A stretch of 64,000 nt of DNA from an uncultured Tateyamaria sp. (GTDB lineage Bacteria > Pseudomonadota > Alphaproteobacteria > Rhodobacterales > Rhodobacteraceae), in assembly GCF_947494755.1 (NCBI RefSeq), contig NZ_CANLVZ010000002.1, positions 287,260-351,259 of the forward strand, given 5' to 3'. The position numbers and the translations under genes are program-made. Below the pieces are notes generated by a model, which made no database searches, was not told where the DNA came from, and worked only from the letters and a program-made list of their open reading frames with translations. Of the stretch, positions 1 to 8,718 are shown in pieces (position 1 is the stretch's first letter; every line of letters starts with the position of its first letter).

Positions 1-65
1 GGGCCGTGCGGTTGTCTCCGCCGGTCTTAGTTGATGCCCATTGGGGCGAGGGTGTCGGTCGGGTC

Positions 66-102
66 CAAACAAAACAAAGAGGGCCGGATGAAGTCCGACC
101 CT
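66..102 (-). terminator. Intrinsic-terminator-like hairpin
   Basis: Read on the minus strand, a 9-bp stem with one mismatch and a 5-base loop (positions 80-102) is followed by the T-rich run CTTTGTTTTGTTTGG. It lies about 170 bases past the stop of the KAP NTPase, so it may end that transcript or that of a short unrecognised one. The open frames over positions 1-216 on either strand match nothing I recognise. Confidence 0.6.
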
Positions 103-215
103 GCCTGTATCATTGTCAGTTCTGGTGTTTACACCTTGGCGACGTGCGGGCGTATAGCGGGTTGCGCGTGGCAGGGCAAGGGTTTGGGTGGTTCTATGCG
201 TAAGTCGGCAGATTA

Positions 216-279
216 AGGGGCTCCGCCCCCGGCCTTGCGGCCTCCCCCGCGGTTTATTTGCCGAAATGAAGAAGGATCA
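216..279 (-). repeat. 3'-end extragenic element, family A, copy 1
   Basis: A GC-rich block (GGGGCTCCGCCCCC and GGCCTTGCGGCC hairpins) is followed by CCCCCGCGGTTTATTTG and a GAAATGAA..GGATCA motif that runs into the stop codon of the KAP gene. Two more copies end phoH and argD in the same way. It probably forms a 3' UTR or terminator structure. Confidence 0.6.
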
Positions 280-1659
280 GACGTCTTTTTCGGTTCCCGC
301 TTGCATCTTATAGACAGCGTCGAGTTTGGCTTCGTGGTCGGGGATGTAGTGGGGGGCGAGATATTTAGGGACCCGGTGGGATCTGCTTTCATACCGGTTT
401 TCCTGCGGCGCTATCATACTTGCGTGCAAATGGCACATCTCAGTTAGCTCATTCTGTAAGAGTTGTTGAATTTCATTCATATCAAAGACTTGCTGCCACT
501 CAGATGGTCGGGGAACGGCTCTTTCCAGAAGCTTGCTACATCTGGTTGGCGTCAAAGACACTCGCGGCAATTTGGAAGCGAATGCCTTCAGGGTCACCTT
601 ATTTTCGGTTGGCGATGCGCTTACAAATGCCATAGCCACCAGAAGCGGCAGGTCCAACGGCTCATTGCCGTAGCACCGACACGCCAATTCAGCTTTTAGC
701 AGCACCGCCTTTATCTGGCGCATTGAAAGTCCACTTGTCGGAGCGATTTCACCAGCCAGATTTGCCGCTCTCTCGACCGAGAATTCCTGATGATCACCAA
801 ACGGAATCGCCAGCGGCAACTCAAGCGCCAACTGCTCAACCGCCGCACTCAACTGCTCATCACTCACCGGCAACCCCAGTCGAATATCCACAAACTTATC
901 GAGGTATTTCTCCCCTTCCCTGAACCCGCCAAATCGGTGTGCGGCGAGGTTTTCCAGATAGTCCGCATTCACAAACAGCACGAAAATGAAGCCGGGATGA
1001 TCGAACACCAGCTTCATCGCCTCAAGCAGCGCGATGGCGTAGTCAGGATGGCAGCGGTCCAACTCATCGATGAAGATGATCACGCGGTCACTGTCGCACC
1101 CGTCGGTCAAAGCCGCGTGCAGCGCATTGAGTTGATCGGGCAATTCCTTTTCACGCACCTGCTCGGCAGCGAGTTGTGTCCCGATCAAAGCCGCCGCCTG
1201 TTTGGACATGCCGTCACCCAAATCGTTGACGGCAGACTGGAGCGCGTCAAATCCCTCAATCTGACCATTCAATCCTTCTTCGGCCATCTCGATCAACTCT
1301 TCCGCCCCGCTTTTCAGAACGGCGCGCGCGGTTGAACGAAGCGCGGTCGCGCCCACTCGCTTCGCCGCCTTGAAAACTGTCGCGGCCTGCGCTTCTTGCG
1401 ATTTGGGCAAACCTCCAACCAACGCGCCCAGAAACGTCACCACGGGATCGCCCGAATGATCCGAGCGTTGCGCGTCGATCTCGAACACCAACTCGCCCTG
1501 CCCGCGCAGCAAGTCCGCCCATTGCTTGCGAAAATGTGTCCTGCCGCGCCCGAACCCCGCCTCGATCGAAATGGTGCGGCTGTCGTCAAGCGAGGTGATC
1601 AGGTTCGTGTAGGTCTGGGCGAGTTCATCAAACCCGAGCAGGTCAGCGCTATCAGTCAT
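277..1659 (-). CDS. KAP-family P-loop NTPase with altered Walker A
   Basis: A 460-aa protein resembling the KAP NTPase superfamily, proteins often found in accessory or membrane-associated contexts. The Walker B region is clear at residues 193-202 (VIIFIDELDR), followed by the KAP-typical stretch with VFVLFVNADYLE-like strands. The Walker A position, residues 34-41, reads AGFGRGRT, so the invariant lysine is arginine (codon AGG, one base from AAG). No transmembrane segment is obvious inside the domain, unlike classical KAP members. It follows the YbjN-like gene on the same strand after a 56-base gap. The ATPase may be weakened or only nucleotide-binding. Its cellular role cannot be told from the sequence. 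Confidence 0.7.
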   Translation of the reverse strand: MTDSADLLGFDELAQTYTNLITSLDDSRTISIEAGFGRGRTHFRKQWADLLRGQGELVFEIDAQRSDHSGDPVVTFLGALVGGLPKSQEAQAATVFKAAKRVGATALRSTARAVLKSGAEELIEMAEEGLNGQIEGFDALQSAVNDLGDGMSKQAAALIGTQLAAEQVREKELPDQLNALHAALTDGCDSDRVIIFIDELDRCHPDYAIALLEAMKLVFDHPGFIFVLFVNADYLENLAAHRFGGFREGEKYLDKFVDIRLGLPVSDEQLSAAVEQLALELPLAIPFGDHQEFSVERAANLAGEIAPTSGLSMRQIKAVLLKAELACRCYGNEPLDLPLLVAMAFVSASPTENKVTLKAFASKLPRVSLTPTRCSKLLERAVPRPSEWQQVFDMNEIQQLLQNELTEMCHLHASMIAPQENRYESRSHRVPKYLAPHYIPDHEAKLDAVYKMQAGTEKDV

Positions 1660-1715
1660 GGGCGGCCTTGGTTATTTGGCCGACTTAACCATGGGTTGAG
1701 GATGGGTGCGAGGGG

Positions 1716-2291
1716 TTAAATCTCTTCGCCCAGTTCTTGGAGTTCTTTCAACAACTCCTGATAGATCCCGTTGCTGTCGCCGCCCCCGAACACGGTCGCG
1801 CCACCTGAATAGGTTTGCCCGTAGGTGCGTGCCACATTGATCGTCTGGATGAAGGCCGACAGAAGTTGGTCTTTTTCCAGCGATGACAGCGGGTGGATGA
1901 ACACACCCCACAGCCGCCCTTGCGCCACTGCGTAGCGCGCGTCGAGCGCGCTGTCGAAATTGGCCTGCATGAGCCGCATCAGCTCGTCCGCCGCCAGCCC
2001 CTCGGCCGAGCGGATCGGCACCATGGCCCGCATTCGATTGGCGCGCGGGTCAGCGATCACAATGACCGGAATGTCGTCGAGGGTGAACTGGATCGCATTG
2101 CCCGCCGCGGATGCCTCGGGATCGATGGCCTGAATGATCTCGGCCATGCGTGCCATGGTCATGGGCGGTTCCAGCACGACCTCGGGCTCGGGGGGCGGTG
2201 CCTCGGGCGTTTCGGTTTGGGACAGGCCGTGGCTGCCCGCCCCGATCAGCGCGGCGATCAGCAGGACACGGACAGAAAAGAGGCGGGGCAT
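1716..2291 (-). CDS. Exported YbjN-like protein of unknown function
   Basis: A 191-aa protein. The start at 2291 is preferred because AAAGG lies 7 bases upstream; an in-frame ATG at 2306 has no ribosome-binding site. Residues 1-23 form a signal peptide (basic start, LLIAALIGAG core), then comes a Pro/Glu-rich stretch. The rest resembles the YbjN or type III secretion chaperone-like fold, with a typical ALDARYAV..GRLWGVFIHPLSSL segment. Bacterial members are mostly uncharacterised. It lies downstream of metK, separated by a hairpin repeat, so it may have its own promoter. The fold assignment is inference. Confidence 0.6.
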   Translation of the reverse strand: MPRLFSVRVLLIAALIGAGSHGLSQTETPEAPPPEPEVVLEPPMTMARMAEIIQAIDPEASAAGNAIQFTLDDIPVIVIADPRANRMRAMVPIRSAEGLAADELMRLMQANFDSALDARYAVAQGRLWGVFIHPLSSLEKDQLLSAFIQTINVARTYGQTYSGGATVFGGGDSNGIYQELLKELQELGEEI

Positions 2292-2369
2292 GGCAGAACC
2301 TTTCATCGGGATGATGAAAAGCTATGCCAGCCCCGCCTCAATTTCCAAGCACCGTTTGGTGATCAGTGC

Positions 2370-2393
2370 GTAAGGCGCAGGTGTCCTGCGCCC
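2370..2393 (-). repeat. 24-bp hairpin repeat behind metK
   Basis: The 24-bp sequence starting GTAAGGCGCAGG and ending TCCTGCGCCC folds into an 8-bp stem with a tiny loop directly after the metK stop. The same 24 bp recurs exactly at 51602-51625. There is no T-run, so it may stabilise RNA ends or be a mobile extragenic repeat rather than a simple intrinsic terminator. Confidence 0.65.
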
Positions 2394-2394
2394 G

Positions 2395-3576
2395 TCAAAG
2401 GCCGGATTTGAGCACGTCGCCCAAGTCGGTGCGTTCCCAGCTGAACCCACCATCTGGGTCAGGCGCGCGGCCAAAGTGGCCATAGGCCGCCGTGCGCTCA
2501 TAGATCGGCTTGTTCATCGACAAATGCTCGCGGATGCCACGTGGCGTAAGGTCCATCGCCTTGGCGACTGCCTTTTCGATCTCTGCATCGGGGGCCTGCC
2601 CTGTGCCAAACGTGTCGCAGTAGATTGACAGGGGCTTGGACACCCCAATCGCATAGCTGAGCTGGATCGTGCAGCGTTCCGCCAACCCCGCCGCCACGAC
2701 GTTCTTGGCCAGATAGCGCGCCGCATATGCGGCTGAGCGGTCGACCTTGGTCGGGTCTTTGCCCGAGAACGCGCCGCCACCATGCGGAGCTGCCCCGCCA
2801 TAGGTGTCCACGATAATCTTGCGCCCCGTCAGGCCCGCATCGCCATCCGGGCCGCCAATCACGAACTTGCCCGTGGGGTTCACGTGCCACTCGGTGTCGG
2901 CGCTCAGCCAGCCATCGGGCAGGACGTCGGTGATATAGGGCTCAACAATGGCGCGAATATCGGCGCTGGTGAGGTCTTCGTCCAAGTGCTGTGTGGACAA
3001 GACAAGGGAACTCACACCCACAGGCTTGCCATCCTCATAACGCACCGAAAGCTGGGATTTCGCGTCCGGCCCAAGCACCGGTTCGGTGCCGTCCTTGCGC
3101 ACTTCGGCCAGTCGGCGCAGCATGGCGTGGGCGTAATGGATCGGGGCGGGCATCAACTCGGGCGTTTCATTGGTGGCATAGCCAAACATGATGCCTTGAT
3201 CGCCTGCGCCTTCTTCCTTGTCCGCACGCGCATCCACGCCCTGAGCAATATGTGCGGATTGTTCGTGCAGCAGGTTGGTAACTTCGCAGGTGTTCCAGTG
3301 GAACTTGTCCTGCTCATAGCCGATATCTTTGATACAGGCGCGCGCGATCTCGTCGATCTTGCCCATATAGGTGTGCAGCTTGTCCTGATCGCTCAGACCC
3401 ACCTCGCCCCCGATCACCACACGGTTGGTGGTGGCGAAGGTTTCACAGGCGACTCTCGCCTCGGGTTCCAGCGACAGAAATGCGTCGAGAACGGCATCCG
3501 AAATTCGGTCACAGACCTTGTCCGGGTGACCTTCGGAAACGGATTCCGAGGTGAAAGTGTAATTTTTGCGGGACAT
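2395..3576 (-). CDS. metK: S-adenosylmethionine synthetase
   Basis: This enzyme makes S-adenosylmethionine from methionine and ATP in the cytoplasm. It is 393 aa, normal for the family. It begins with the characteristic [12 protein letters not shown] segment near residue 10, carries [12 protein letters not shown], and has the phosphate-loop region [19 protein letters not shown]. The open frame extends 29 codons further upstream, but that part is the riboswitch, so ATG at 3576 is the start. A SAM/SAH riboswitch covering the ribosome-binding site should switch off translation when the product is abundant. It follows lnt with only 61 bases between the genes, so it may also be read through from the lnt transcript. 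Confidence 0.97.
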   Translation of the reverse strand: MSRKNYTFTSESVSEGHPDKVCDRISDAVLDAFLSLEPEARVACETFATTNRVVIGGEVGLSDQDKLHTYMGKIDEIARACIKDIGYEQDKFHWNTCEVTNLLHEQSAHIAQGVDARADKEEGAGDQGIMFGYATNETPELMPAPIHYAHAMLRRLAEVRKDGTEPVLGPDAKSQLSVRYEDGKPVGVSSLVLSTQHLDEDLTSADIRAIVEPYITDVLPDGWLSADTEWHVNPTGKFVIGGPDGDAGLTGRKIIVDTYGGAAPHGGGAFSGKDPTKVDRSAAYAARYLAKNVVAAGLAERCTIQLSYAIGVSKPLSIYCDTFGTGQAPDAEIEKAVAKAMDLTPRGIREHLSMNKPIYERTAAYGHFGRAPDPDGGFSWERTDLGDVLKSGL

Positions 3577-3579
3577 ATA

Positions 3580-3624
3580 TGCTCCATTAATGTGACCCCG
3601 TCGCGTCAGGAAGCCGTTGCGACG
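3580..3624 (-). promoter_or_regulatory. SAM/SAH riboswitch in front of metK
   Basis: On the minus strand, stem CGTCGC (3624-3619) pairs with GCGACG (3604-3599) around the loop AACGGCTTCCTGAC. After a spacer comes AATGGAGCAT, where GGAGC is the metK ribosome-binding site and can pair with the loop GCTTCC as a pseudoknot. This matches the known SAM/SAH riboswitch layout: loop AACGGCUUCCUG-C followed by AUUGGAGCA. That class controls metK translation in Rhodobacterales. The aptamer begins 13 bases after the lnt stop codon, so it would work equally well on read-through RNA. Confidence 0.93.
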
Positions 3625-3637
3625 AGCGTGGACCCGG

Positions 3638-5155
3638 TTACGCGGAAGGTGGGATGCCGTCAATGCGCTGCGTGCGCCGAGTTCGGGCGCGATGCAACAC
3701 AGCCACGATCAGGCCTGCAAGCACCAGCACGACCCAAGGCAGATCGCCCGTCCGCGCATAAAGCGTCGGCGCGCGCGGGCCGGGCAATGGCGCATCGATA
3801 AAGCCCGCCGTGTTCAAGGGCAGTGCCTTGGTGATCCGCCCGCGTGTGTCGATCATTGCAGAGATGCCGGTATTGGCGGCGCGCATCATCGGCAGCCCCT
3901 GCTCAATGGCGCGCATCCGGGCTTGCGCCAAATGCTGTTGTGGACCGGATCGCGCCCCAAACCACGCATCATTCGTGAGCTGCATCAAAAACGCAGGCCG
4001 ACTTGGCGCGCTGCCCACATCATGCGCAAAGACCGCCTCGTAACAGATCAAGGGCAGTCCGGCCCCGAGCGCCCCGAAATCCAGCAACCCTGGTCCCGAT
4101 CCCGCGATATACCCCGCGTCCGAACGTTCGGCCAACGCACGGATGCCGATATTGCGGAACAGCCACTTGAAGGGCATGTACTCTCCGAACGGCACGAGGT
4201 GATGCTTGTCATAGGTCTGGGCGACCTGCCCTACCGCGTCCAGCACCACAAGACTGTTGTAATAGCCCCCATCCTCGTCGCGCCGTTGGATCCCCAGCAC
4301 CACAGGAGCACCGCGCGCCGCTTGGGCTGCGGCCTCGAGCACAGGGGTGGCGTTTTCCAAAAGGTAAGGCAGCGCGGTTTCGGGCCACACCACAAGATCC
4401 GGCACCTCCCCCGCTGCTGTGGCCTCGATCTGTCGGTTTACAAAGACGGGAATGCGCGCCGGGTCCCACTTTTCGGTTTGAGGCGCGTTGGGTTGGACCA
4501 GCCGAACGGTGTGGTCGGTGAGGGTATCAGGGGGTTGGATCACCGGAACCAGCACCGCAATCGTGGCCGCAATGGCCCCTGCCGCACTCAAAAACAGGCG
4601 TTGTGTCGACATGACAAGCCCCGCGGCCCCCAATAGCGCAGCGGTCATCCCGTGCGGCCCGGCCCATGCCAGGGCTTGCCCGATCTGCACATCAATCAGT
4701 GTTTGCGCCAGCATGGCCCAGGGAAAACCCGTGAACAGATAGGCGCGCAACATCTCGGCCCCGGTCCACGCCACCACCAACATCCAAGCGCGCCCGCCCG
4801 CCCATTTGGCAAAAGCCAGCGCGAGCGCCCAGAACGCGCCAAGCAAGAGCGCCAGCAACATCAGCGCAAAAGGGGCCATCCAACCGGTTGTGGCCGCATC
4901 GACCTGAAAGGGTTCTGTGATCCAGTTGAGCGTCAGCGCAAAATACGCCCAGCCCAAGGCCCACCCGAACATCAGCGCGCGCGGGCTCGACTGAGCCGCG
5001 CGCAGCAGTGCAAATCCGGCCAGCATCGGCAACAGGATGAACGGTGTCAGATCATTTGGAGCATGGGCGAGCGCCCCCACTGCCCCGCCGCACAGGGCGA
5101 GACAAAGCTGCGCCCACAACGGCCAGACCCCGAGCCGCGCAACGGGGGATGTCAC
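3638..5155 (-). CDS. lnt: Apolipoprotein N-acyltransferase
   Basis: It adds the third fatty acid to the N-terminal cysteine of outer-membrane lipoproteins and acts in the inner membrane. It is 505 aa, with several hydrophobic segments over the first 200 residues and then a nitrilase-like domain. The catalytic triad is visible: Glu in [10 protein letters not shown], Lys in [16 protein letters not shown] and Cys in [10 protein letters not shown]. It starts with GTG, and the GTGA overlaps the corC stop codon, so the two genes are translationally coupled. It lies in the conserved phoH-ybeY-corC-lnt-metK string. Confidence 0.96.
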   Translation of the reverse strand: MTSPVARLGVWPLWAQLCLALCGGAVGALAHAPNDLTPFILLPMLAGFALLRAAQSSPRALMFGWALGWAYFALTLNWITEPFQVDAATTGWMAPFALMLLALLLGAFWALALAFAKWAGGRAWMLVVAWTGAEMLRAYLFTGFPWAMLAQTLIDVQIGQALAWAGPHGMTAALLGAAGLVMSTQRLFLSAAGAIAATIAVLVPVIQPPDTLTDHTVRLVQPNAPQTEKWDPARIPVFVNRQIEATAAGEVPDLVVWPETALPYLLENATPVLEAAAQAARGAPVVLGIQRRDEDGGYYNSLVVLDAVGQVAQTYDKHHLVPFGEYMPFKWLFRNIGIRALAERSDAGYIAGSGPGLLDFGALGAGLPLICYEAVFAHDVGSAPSRPAFLMQLTNDAWFGARSGPQQHLAQARMRAIEQGLPMMRAANTGISAMIDTRGRITKALPLNTAGFIDAPLPGPRAPTLYARTGDLPWVVLVLAGLIVAVLHRARTRRTQRIDGIPPSA

Positions 5156-6039
5156 GCAGCGGGCTCCGACCCGTTGAGACGGACGCGCAACCGTTTGATG
5201 CGCCGCGGGTCGGCATCGATCACTTCGAATTCCGCGCCGTCAGGGTGCGGCACGACCTCACCGCGTGCGGGCACGCGGCCCGCCAGCATGAAGACCAGAC
5301 CGCCAAGGGTGTCGATCTCTTCTTCGTCCACATCATCATGGGTGGTCAGGGAGGTGCCCGTTTCGGACTCGAAATCATCCAGCGGCGTTTTGGCCAGCGC
5401 CAGATAGCAGCCGGGCTTTTCGCGGCTGAACAACACACCTTCGTTGACGTCATGTTCATCTTCGATCTCGCCGATGACCTGCTCGATCAGGTCTTCGATA
5501 GTGACCAGACCATCGACCCCCCCATATTCGTCGATCACGAGAGCCATGTGGCGCCGTTCGGTCTGCATCTTGGTCAGCAAGACCCCGATGGTCATCGATG
5601 GCGGTACAAAGAGCAGCGGACGCAATTGGGCGCGTAAATCGAAATCCCGCGCGTCGCCGTTGAACCCGTGATTGAGGGCGATGTCCTTGAGGTGCGCAAA
5701 CCCAAGGGGGGTGTCCAGCGTGCCTTCAAAAACGGGCAGGCGCGTCATGCCGCTTTCCTTGAAGACCCCGACCAGTTCATCAAGGGTGATCGTGTCAGGC
5801 ACTGCCGTGATATCGGCAGATGGCACGGCCACATCTTCGACCCGCATGCGGCGCAGGTTGATCATCCCGTGGCTTTGAGGTCGAGGGGGGGCGATTTCGG
5901 GCGAGGTTTCCGAGGTATCAGCCGGGCTGAGTGCGCCAATCACGCGTGCCAGAAATCCGCCCGATGCGGCAGTTTTGGTAGTGTCATTGTCTGACTGCGC
6001 GCGCTGCGCCGCGTCAGACGATCCGTCATTTTCGCCCAT
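5152..6039 (-). CDS. corC: CorC/TlyC-type CBS-domain protein
   Basis: A 295-aa cytosolic protein of the CorC/HlyC family with paired CBS domains (about residues 60-190, for example VPSADITAVP and DEYGGVDGLVTIEDLIEQVIGEIEDE split by positions) and a C-terminal CorC/HlyC transporter-associated domain. CorC in enteric bacteria is linked to magnesium/cobalt efflux. Its place between ybeY and lnt is conserved in many proteobacteria. I chose ATG 6039 (MGENDG) because related proteins begin this way and GGAG precedes it; ATG 6072 in the same frame is possible. The stop overlaps the GTG start of lnt. Confidence 0.9.
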   Translation of the reverse strand: MGENDGSSDAAQRAQSDNDTTKTAASGGFLARVIGALSPADTSETSPEIAPPRPQSHGMINLRRMRVEDVAVPSADITAVPDTITLDELVGVFKESGMTRLPVFEGTLDTPLGFAHLKDIALNHGFNGDARDFDLRAQLRPLLFVPPSMTIGVLLTKMQTERRHMALVIDEYGGVDGLVTIEDLIEQVIGEIEDEHDVNEGVLFSREKPGCYLALAKTPLDDFESETGTSLTTHDDVDEEEIDTLGGLVFMLAGRVPARGEVVPHPDGAEFEVIDADPRRIKRLRVRLNGSEPAA

Positions 6040-6093
6040 TGGCTCCTGTCCAATTGTGGCAGCCCCGAACATCAGGGAGTGCCTTGATCCATC

Positions 6094-6588
6094 TCAATAT
6101 GGGTCAGCTACGCCCAGAATGCCAAGTATTTCGACTTCGAGCGCTTCCATCCGTGACGCGTCCGCATCACGGATGTGGTCATACCCCAATAAGTGCAGCG
6201 TGCCATGCACGATCAGATGCGTCACATGGTCCGACAAGCGTTTGCCCTGCGCCTCTGCTTCGCGCGCGCAGGTGTCATAGGCGATTGCGATATCCCCAAG
6301 GCTGACCGATCCGCTTGGGTCGGTCTGCGGCGGGTGCGGCGCATCCCCGTCCGCATCCGGGCCAAGCGCTGTCTCCGGCCAGCTGAGCACGTTTGTCGGC
6401 GTTGGTTTTTCACGGAATGTGTCATTCAGCGCAGCGATATGTGCATCATCGCAACCCAGCACAGAGAGTTCGGCCCCCGGTATGTCGAGATGATCCAGGG
6501 TGGTATTGATGGCACGCGTCGCCGCTGCGGCAAGGTCCGCATCTTGCCAGCGGTCGTCTTCGATCAGGATGTCGATGCCATGTGTCAT
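6094..6588 (-). CDS. ybeY: Endoribonuclease YbeY
   Basis: A metal-dependent endoribonuclease for 16S rRNA 3'-end maturation and ribosome quality control. It is 164 aa. The zinc-binding signature [15 protein letters not shown] (HxxxHxxxxxH) is near the C-terminus and the family segment [18 protein letters not shown] is intact. The start at 6588 (MTHGID) is preferred over an upstream ATG that would be translated from the family A repeat. It lies between phoH and corC, a conserved arrangement. Confidence 0.95.
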   Translation of the reverse strand: MTHGIDILIEDDRWQDADLAAAATRAINTTLDHLDIPGAELSVLGCDDAHIAALNDTFREKPTPTNVLSWPETALGPDADGDAPHPPQTDPSGSVSLGDIAIAYDTCAREAEAQGKRLSDHVTHLIVHGTLHLLGYDHIRDADASRMEALEVEILGILGVADPY

Positions 6589-6607
6589 ATGTCGGACCGG
6601 GGGTTTC

Positions 6608-6654
6608 ACACCCCCGGAGCCCCCGTGCGGTTTATTTCGCGAAATGAAGGATCA
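6608..6654 (-). repeat. 3'-end extragenic element, family A, copy 2
   Basis: CCCCCGGAGCCCCC, then GTGCGGTTTATTTCGCGAAATGAAGGATCA, the last bases being the phoH stop. It contains the perfect 12-bp palindrome ATTTCGCGAAAT at 6634-6645. It matches copies at 216-279 and 60824-60880. Confidence 0.6.
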
Positions 6655-7644
6655 GCTTGCCTCTGTATCGGCCTCATAGGCTTCGATGATCGCGGCCACA
6701 AGCGGGTGGCGCACAACGTCCTTTGAGGTGAAGTAATTGAAGCTGATCTTGGGCACGGATTTCAGTAGCCGTTCGGCATCCGACAGGCCCGAGGGCACGC
6801 CGCGCGGCAAGTCGATCTGTGTACGATCCCCGGTGATCACCATGCGCGAGCCTTCGCCGAGACGCGTCAGGAACATCTTCATCTGCATGGTGGTCGCGTT
6901 CTGCGCTTCGTCCAAGACGACAAAGGCGCGCGACAGCGTGCGCCCGCGCATGAAGGCCAGCGGCGCAATCTCGATCGTTTTTTCTTCCTTCAGCTTGGCC
7001 AGTTGCTTGCCCGGCAGAAAGTCGTTCAGCGCATCATAAAGCGGCTGCATGTAAGGATCGACTTTTTCCTCCTGCGTGCCGGGCAGGAAGCCGAGCCGCT
7101 CCCCCGCCTCGACGGCCGGGCGGCACAGGATGATCTTGTCCACATGGCCCGAGATGAACATCGACACCCCCACCGCGACGGCGAGATAGGTCTTGCCTGT
7201 GCCCGCAGGCCCGATCCCGAAAGCCAGTTCATTGTCGAATAGCGATTGCACGTAGGCTTTTTGCGCATCGGTGCGCGGCTCGACCAGTTTCTTGCGGGTC
7301 TTGATCTCGATCCGGTTGCCCACGGGCATTTCAAGCTGATCGCCCTGCCGCGTGCCGGTGTCGACTTCTGAGTTGCCCATGCGCAATTCGCGGTCGACAT
7401 CCGCCGGTGCCACTTCTTTGCCCGCTTCAAGGCGCAGATAGAGCGCGTTCAGGACCGCCGCCGCACGGTTCTGCGCGCCCTCTTCACCCATGACGCCAAT
7501 CACATTGCCGCGGCGCACGATCTGCACCTCAAGCGCGGTTTCGATGGCCGTCAGATGACTGTCATAGGGGCCGCACAGATCAATCAGCAGCCGATTGTCG
7601 GGAAATTCCAGAACCACTTCTTTGGAGGGTTGATCCAGGGTCAA
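6652..7644 (-). CDS. phoH: PhoH-family P-loop ATPase
   Basis: A 330-aa PhoH-like protein, an ATPase commonly encoded next to ybeY and thought to act in RNA metabolism. Walker A is GPAGTGKTYLA and Walker B is VVLDEAQN, followed by the sensor segment MVITGDRTQIDLP. The start is a TTG at 7644, preceded by a strong AAGGAG (7651-7656) six bases upstream. An alternative TTG at 7716 lacks a comparable site, and homologues begin near residues LDQPSKEVVLEFPDN. It is the first gene of the phoH-ybeY-corC-lnt string. Confidence 0.93.
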   Translation of the reverse strand: MTLDQPSKEVVLEFPDNRLLIDLCGPYDSHLTAIETALEVQIVRRGNVIGVMGEEGAQNRAAAVLNALYLRLEAGKEVAPADVDRELRMGNSEVDTGTRQGDQLEMPVGNRIEIKTRKKLVEPRTDAQKAYVQSLFDNELAFGIGPAGTGKTYLAVAVGVSMFISGHVDKIILCRPAVEAGERLGFLPGTQEEKVDPYMQPLYDALNDFLPGKQLAKLKEEKTIEIAPLAFMRGRTLSRAFVVLDEAQNATTMQMKMFLTRLGEGSRMVITGDRTQIDLPRGVPSGLSDAERLLKSVPKISFNYFTSKDVVRHPLVAAIIEAYEADTEAS

Positions 7645-7744
7645 GGCCTGCTCCTTGTTTGCGAGATTTGCGAGTCTGATTGGGTCAAGCGTGACAAGTT
7701 CCCGCCGTGGGTGCAACGCCGTGACCGGTCATTTCATGGATTTG

Positions 7745-7783
7745 AAACAAAAAAGGCCGGGGCGTCTGCAACGCTCCGGCCTT
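7745..7783 (-). terminator. Intrinsic terminator behind the small lipoprotein gene
   Basis: On the minus strand, AAGGCCGG and CCGGCCTT arms with further pairing inside (GCGT/ACGC) make a stem of about 12 bp, followed by TTTTTTGTTTC. It lies about 20 bases past the lipoprotein stop and separates that unit from phoH. Confidence 0.85.
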
Positions 7784-7803
7784 GATGTGGAATGTGGCGC
7801 GGA

Positions 7804-8106
7804 TCAGTTGGGGTCCCGAATGCGCGAGCCACCTTTGAAGTCGCCTGCGGTGCGGGTGGGTTCGGCCACGCCGGAACAGACCGGTTTGCCGTATTTGTCG
7901 AGGCGTGCTGACAGATATCCTTCGACACCGTCGTCGATGATCCAGTGATCGCAGCCGTTGGGATCGACCCAGATACCGGCCTGAAGCTGGCTGAGGTCCT
8001 TGCGGTCGGTGCCCCGGTCAACCGTCTTGTCCGGTGGCAGGCCATCGCCGCAAGCCGCAAGAGCCAGGGCCGCAATCAGGGCGGGGACGAGTTTATATTT
8101 TGTCAT
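7804..8106 (-). CDS. Small lipoprotein with WVDPxGC module
   Basis: A 100-aa predicted lipoprotein: a lipobox LALAAC puts the acylated cysteine at residue 19, so the mature protein is about 82 aa. Residues 45-66 carry IWVDPNGCDHWIIDDG, nearly identical to a segment in the OmpA-domain protein encoded just upstream, and a later PVC motif is also shared. The two genes are 12 bases apart and surely cotranscribed, and a terminator follows this one. It could be a partner of the OmpA-like protein at the outer membrane or cell wall. Its specific function is unknown. Confidence 0.75.
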   Translation of the reverse strand: MTKYKLVPALIAALALAACGDGLPPDKTVDRGTDRKDLSQLQAGIWVDPNGCDHWIIDDGVEGYLSARLDKYGKPVCSGVAEPTRTAGDFKGGSRIRDPN

Positions 8107-8118
8107 TATACGCGTCCC

Positions 8119-8718
8119 TCACTGAATGCAGATGATTTCGACACGGCGGTTCTTGGCCATGCCTTGTGCGGTGTTGTTGGCCGCTGCGGGCTGCCGTTCG
8201 CCGTAGCCGCGCACATCCGCGATCCGTGCGCCCGAGGCTTGCGCCACAGCGGCAACCGCGTTGGCCCGGTTCAGGGACAGCCGCAGATTGTAGGCGTCGC
8301 TCGCCCGGCTGTCGGTGTGCCCGGTGATGATGAAGCTGGTGGCGGTCGAGCTTTGGAAGAACTGCGCCAGTCGCTGTTTGCCCGCCGCATGGATACGGAA
8401 ACTGTCGGTCTTGAAGAACTGGTCGGACTGCATCACACCGCAGACGTTACCACGGCGACAAACCGGGATCCCTTTGCGGTTGGTGTGAGGCGTCATGTAG
8501 CCTTCGGCCCCGTCATCCATAACCCAGTGCTCGCACCCGTCCGGGTCCACCCAGATGGTTGGAATGTACTGGCCTTTGTCCCGCCCATTCTGCGAGCGCG
8601 TGTCCGTGCTAAAGTTTTGCGCCGATACCGGCACCGCCATTGCCGACGTCAGAACCACAGCGGTGGCAACCGCCATGGTCAAAAGCTTTTTCACTGTTTG
8701 GGAATACGAATTCGCCAC
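8119..8718 (-). CDS. OmpA-family outer-membrane/peptidoglycan-associated protein
   Basis: A 199-aa secreted protein with a signal peptide ending near VPVSAQ and a WVDPDGCEHWVMDDG module around residues 45-60. The C-terminal OmpA/MotB peptidoglycan-binding domain covers about residues 85-199 and includes ITGHTDSRASDAYNLRLSLNRA split across the core. The last residues carry the family NRRVEI segment. I favour the GTG at 8718 because AGGGACAG precedes it; GTG 8694 would give a tidier signal peptide, and ATG 8811 looks too far upstream. The non-OmpA module is shared with the downstream lipoprotein. Confidence 0.85.
   Translation of the reverse strand: MANSYSQTVKKLLTMAVATAVVLTSAMAVPVSAQNFSTDTRSQNGRDKGQYIPTIWVDPDGCEHWVMDDGAEGYMTPHTNRKGIPVCRRGNVCGVMQSDQFFKTDSFRIHAAGKQRLAQFFQSSTATSFIITGHTDSRASDAYNLRLSLNRANAVAAVAQASGARIADVRGYGERQPAAANNTAQGMAKNRRVEIICIQ

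Noticed and set aside
1..216. Small open frames on the plus strand at the left edge
   Set aside because: They overlap a minus-strand terminator and lack ribosome-binding sites and any recognisable family; nothing supports them as genes.
3577..3663. Upstream 29-codon extension of metK
   Set aside because: It overlaps the riboswitch; the ribosome-binding site and homology place the start at 3576.
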